Both the position numbers and the translations under genes were made by a program. A stretch of 7,121 nt of DNA, taken from NCBI GenBank assembly GCA_017614095.1, contig JAGACN010000030.1, positions 1 to 7,121 of the forward strand. Reading direction: 5' to 3'. The notes beneath the pieces are model-generated. The model was not told where the DNA came from. It worked only from the letters and a program-made list of their open reading frames with translations, and searched no databases. This document shows, piece after piece, positions 6,235-7,121 of this stretch; position 1 is the first letter of the stretch, and every line of letters starts with the position of its first letter. This DNA comes from Clostridia bacterium. Its GTDB lineage: Bacteria > Bacillota_A > Clostridia > Oscillospirales > CAG-382.

Positions 6235-6920
6235 TGTTCAAAATCTCCTTTCGAAGCGATGATCTTCAATTGACGGATGGACAGGACCCGGACGGCGTTC
6301 GCATCCGGCTCCTTCACGGCGGAACCCTGCTCTTCCAGCGTCCGGAAGGCGCGGTACAGCGTCGGGCGGCTCATGTTCAGAGCGGACGCCAGCGCGGCCA
6401 TTTTCAAGGGCAGCTTCACCATTCCCTCATCCGTTCCGGCATGCTCCGGAGCGGTAAGGTGCGAGAGCAGATAGGAGGCCAGCACCTGTTCGCCGGTCCC
6501 GGCCGTAAAGGACGAGATCCGTTTGTTCAAAAACCGGATGCGATCGGTCAGGAAGGCCACGTAATTGCGGGCGAACGCGTGATCCGTCTCCACCAGCGTC
6601 CCGACGGCCTTTTCCGGAATGATCAGACAGACGCACGGACAGGCCGCGACGACCGTCGTGACGCTTCCGCCGCCCCCGAACAGCTGCGCGCAGCCGAACG
6701 CGCTGCCTGCGGCAAGCGTGTTGTACAAAACCTTTTTGCCGCTGCTCATGCGGTATACGCGTGCTTTCCCGGACTCCAGCAGATACAGCGCGGGCTCTCC
6801 GCACAGGAGTTCCTCCCCTTTCCGGAAGGTCCGTTTTTCCGCTTTTCTGAGCGCCTTTTCCAGATGATCCGGAAGGACGTCCCGGAAGAGCGGGTGCTCG
6901 GGTCTCTCGTCGTTTCGCAT
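6231..6920 (-). CDS. Crp/Fnr-family transcriptional regulator
   Basis: DNA-binding regulator of 229 residues, normal for the family and probably dimeric. An N-terminal cyclic-nucleotide-binding-like beta barrel spans about residues 10-115, a dimer helix about 116-150, and a winged helix-turn-helix about 167-215 (MAALASALNMSRPTLYRAFRTLEEQG). The phosphate-binding cassette of true cAMP receptors is not conserved (GSAFGCAQLFGGGGSVTT at 72-89), so cAMP binding is unlikely. The N-terminal cysteine set of Fnr is also absent. Cysteines at 40, 77, 94, 96 and 98 remain, with CPCVC at 94-98. The recognition helix has RPTLYR where E. coli Crp has RETVGR. It is the first gene of the ABC operon and ends as ATGA with the binding-protein start, so it probably controls this transporter and itself. 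The signal is unknown. Confidence 0.9.
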   Translation of the reverse strand: MRNDERPEHPLFRDVLPDHLEKALRKAEKRTFRKGEELLCGEPALYLLESGKARVYRMSSGKKVLYNTLAAGSAFGCAQLFGGGGSVTTVVAACPCVCLIIPEKAVGTLVETDHAFARNYVAFLTDRIRFLNKRISSFTAGTGEQVLASYLLSHLTAPEHAGTDEGMVKLPLKMAALASALNMSRPTLYRAFRTLEEQGSAVKEPDANAVRVLSIRQLKIIASKGDFEQ

Positions 6921-6943
6921 CGGGTTCTCAACCTTTCATAAAG

Positions 6944-6961
6944 GTGTAAAGTTTGAAACAC
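6944..6961. promoter_or_regulatory. Candidate Crp/Fnr-type operator (GTGT-N10-ACAC)
   Basis: GTGT (6944-6947) and ACAC (6958-6961) form an inverted repeat with a 10-nt centre. TGT-N10-ACA is the half-site spacing of Crp/Fnr-family sites (TGTGA-N6-TCACA). It lies at about +6 to +23 of the operon promoter, where a bound dimer would block transcription. Four-base half-sites can arise by chance, so confidence is moderate. A second overlapping dyad GTTTnAAAC-like (6951-6959) may be part of the same site. Confidence 0.45.
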
Positions 6962-6972
6962 TTTCTGACAGG

Positions 6973-7001
6973 AGTATACACCGGGCGTCGGCGTTTGTCA
7001 A
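6973..7001 (-). promoter_or_regulatory. Promoter of the regulator-ABC transporter operon
   Basis: On the minus strand: perfect -35 TTGACA (7001 to 6996), 17-nt spacer, -10 TATACT (6978 to 6973). Transcription should start near 6966, leaving a leader of about 46 nt. The Shine-Dalgarno for the regulator is weak (AAAGG, 6936 to 6932, 11 nt from ATG), which fits low regulator output from a strong promoter. Confidence 0.87.
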
Positions 7002-7011
7002 GTCTTTTCAT

Positions 7012-7040
7012 AAAAAGAAAACCCGCCGTCGAACGGCAGG
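7012..7040 (-). terminator. Intrinsic terminator of the minus-strand gene at the right edge
   Basis: On the minus strand, an 8-bp stem CCTGCCGT (7040 to 7033) pairs with ACGGCGGG (7029 to 7022, one T-G pair) around a 3-nt loop, followed by TTTTCTTTTT (7021 to 7012). It lies 15 nt past the TAA of the partial gene and only 10 nt before the next promoter's -35 box. Confidence 0.85.
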
Positions 7041-7055
7041 CCGCTTTGTGCGTAT

Positions 7056-7121
7056 TTACCAGAGTTCCGTTGCCAGATAGCACCGGATGGTCCGTTCCAG
7101 CCAGTAGTCGTAAACGGCGGA
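7056..7121 (-). CDS. C-terminal end of an unidentified protein, 5' truncated by the window edge
   Basis: A minus-strand frame is open from the window edge and ends at TAA 7058-7056, giving 21 residues that finish with Tyr-Leu-Ala-Thr-Glu-Leu-Trp. It has no start codon in the window. Support comes from the strong minus-strand terminator 15 nt downstream, which needs a gene here, and from GC-rich wobble positions like the neighbours. The fragment contains several aromatic residues (Tyr, Tyr-Trp, Tyr, Trp) but is too short to place in a family. Confidence 0.6.
   Translation of the reverse strand, partial: SAVYDYWLERTIRCYLATELW

Noticed and set aside
4987..6241. Long open frames on both strands (407 and 416 codons) over the binding-protein gene
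   Set aside because: Both give low-complexity Arg/Gly-rich products without motifs, while the 5140-6234 minus frame has a lipobox and conserved binding-protein motifs.

Overview
The window reads as ordinary chromosome from a GC-rich Bacillota (Clostridia-like) bacterium. Evidence: strong GGAGG ribosome binding sites, sigma-A-type promoters (TTGACA/TATACT) standing out as AT-rich islands, intrinsic terminators with T-runs, G/C-rich third codon positions, and proteins whose motifs match gut or rumen clostridial families. The taxonomic call is inference. I see no rRNA, tRNA, CRISPR array, insertion sequence, attachment site or phage gene.

Left part (1-1693). The 3' end of a plus-strand gene (1-248; possibly a glycosidase-like TIM barrel) ends at a strong hairpin terminator. 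Convergent to it is an RlmI/YwbD-type 23S rRNA methyltransferase (319-1539, minus). A short AT-rich divergent promoter region (about 1540-1693) separates this gene from the next operon.

Middle part (1694-3734). A plus-strand three-gene cluster encodes dUTPase (dut), a HAD phosphatase whose start codon shares one base with the dut stop, and a sugar-phosphate isomerase/epimerase-like TIM-barrel protein 18 nt further on. It ends at a bidirectional terminator. dUTPase and the phosphatase suggest nucleotide or metabolite housekeeping. The role of the third gene is unknown.

Right part (3689-7001, minus). A compact four-gene operon runs leftward from one near-consensus promoter: Crp/Fnr-family regulator, lipoprotein substrate-binding protein, permease and ATPase of a NitT/TauT-like ABC importer. 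The junctions are ATGA, 9 nt, and GTGA, so the genes are probably translationally coupled. A GTGT-N10-ACAC dyad, the half-site spacing of Crp/Fnr operators, lies just downstream of the -10 box and suggests autoregulation. The importer's ligand cannot be read from sequence and is the main open question. Upstream of this promoter is the terminator and last 21 codons of another minus-strand gene (7056-7121).

I found no clear new biological system. The most interesting item is the self-contained regulator-plus-importer operon with an unknown ligand and a visible candidate operator.
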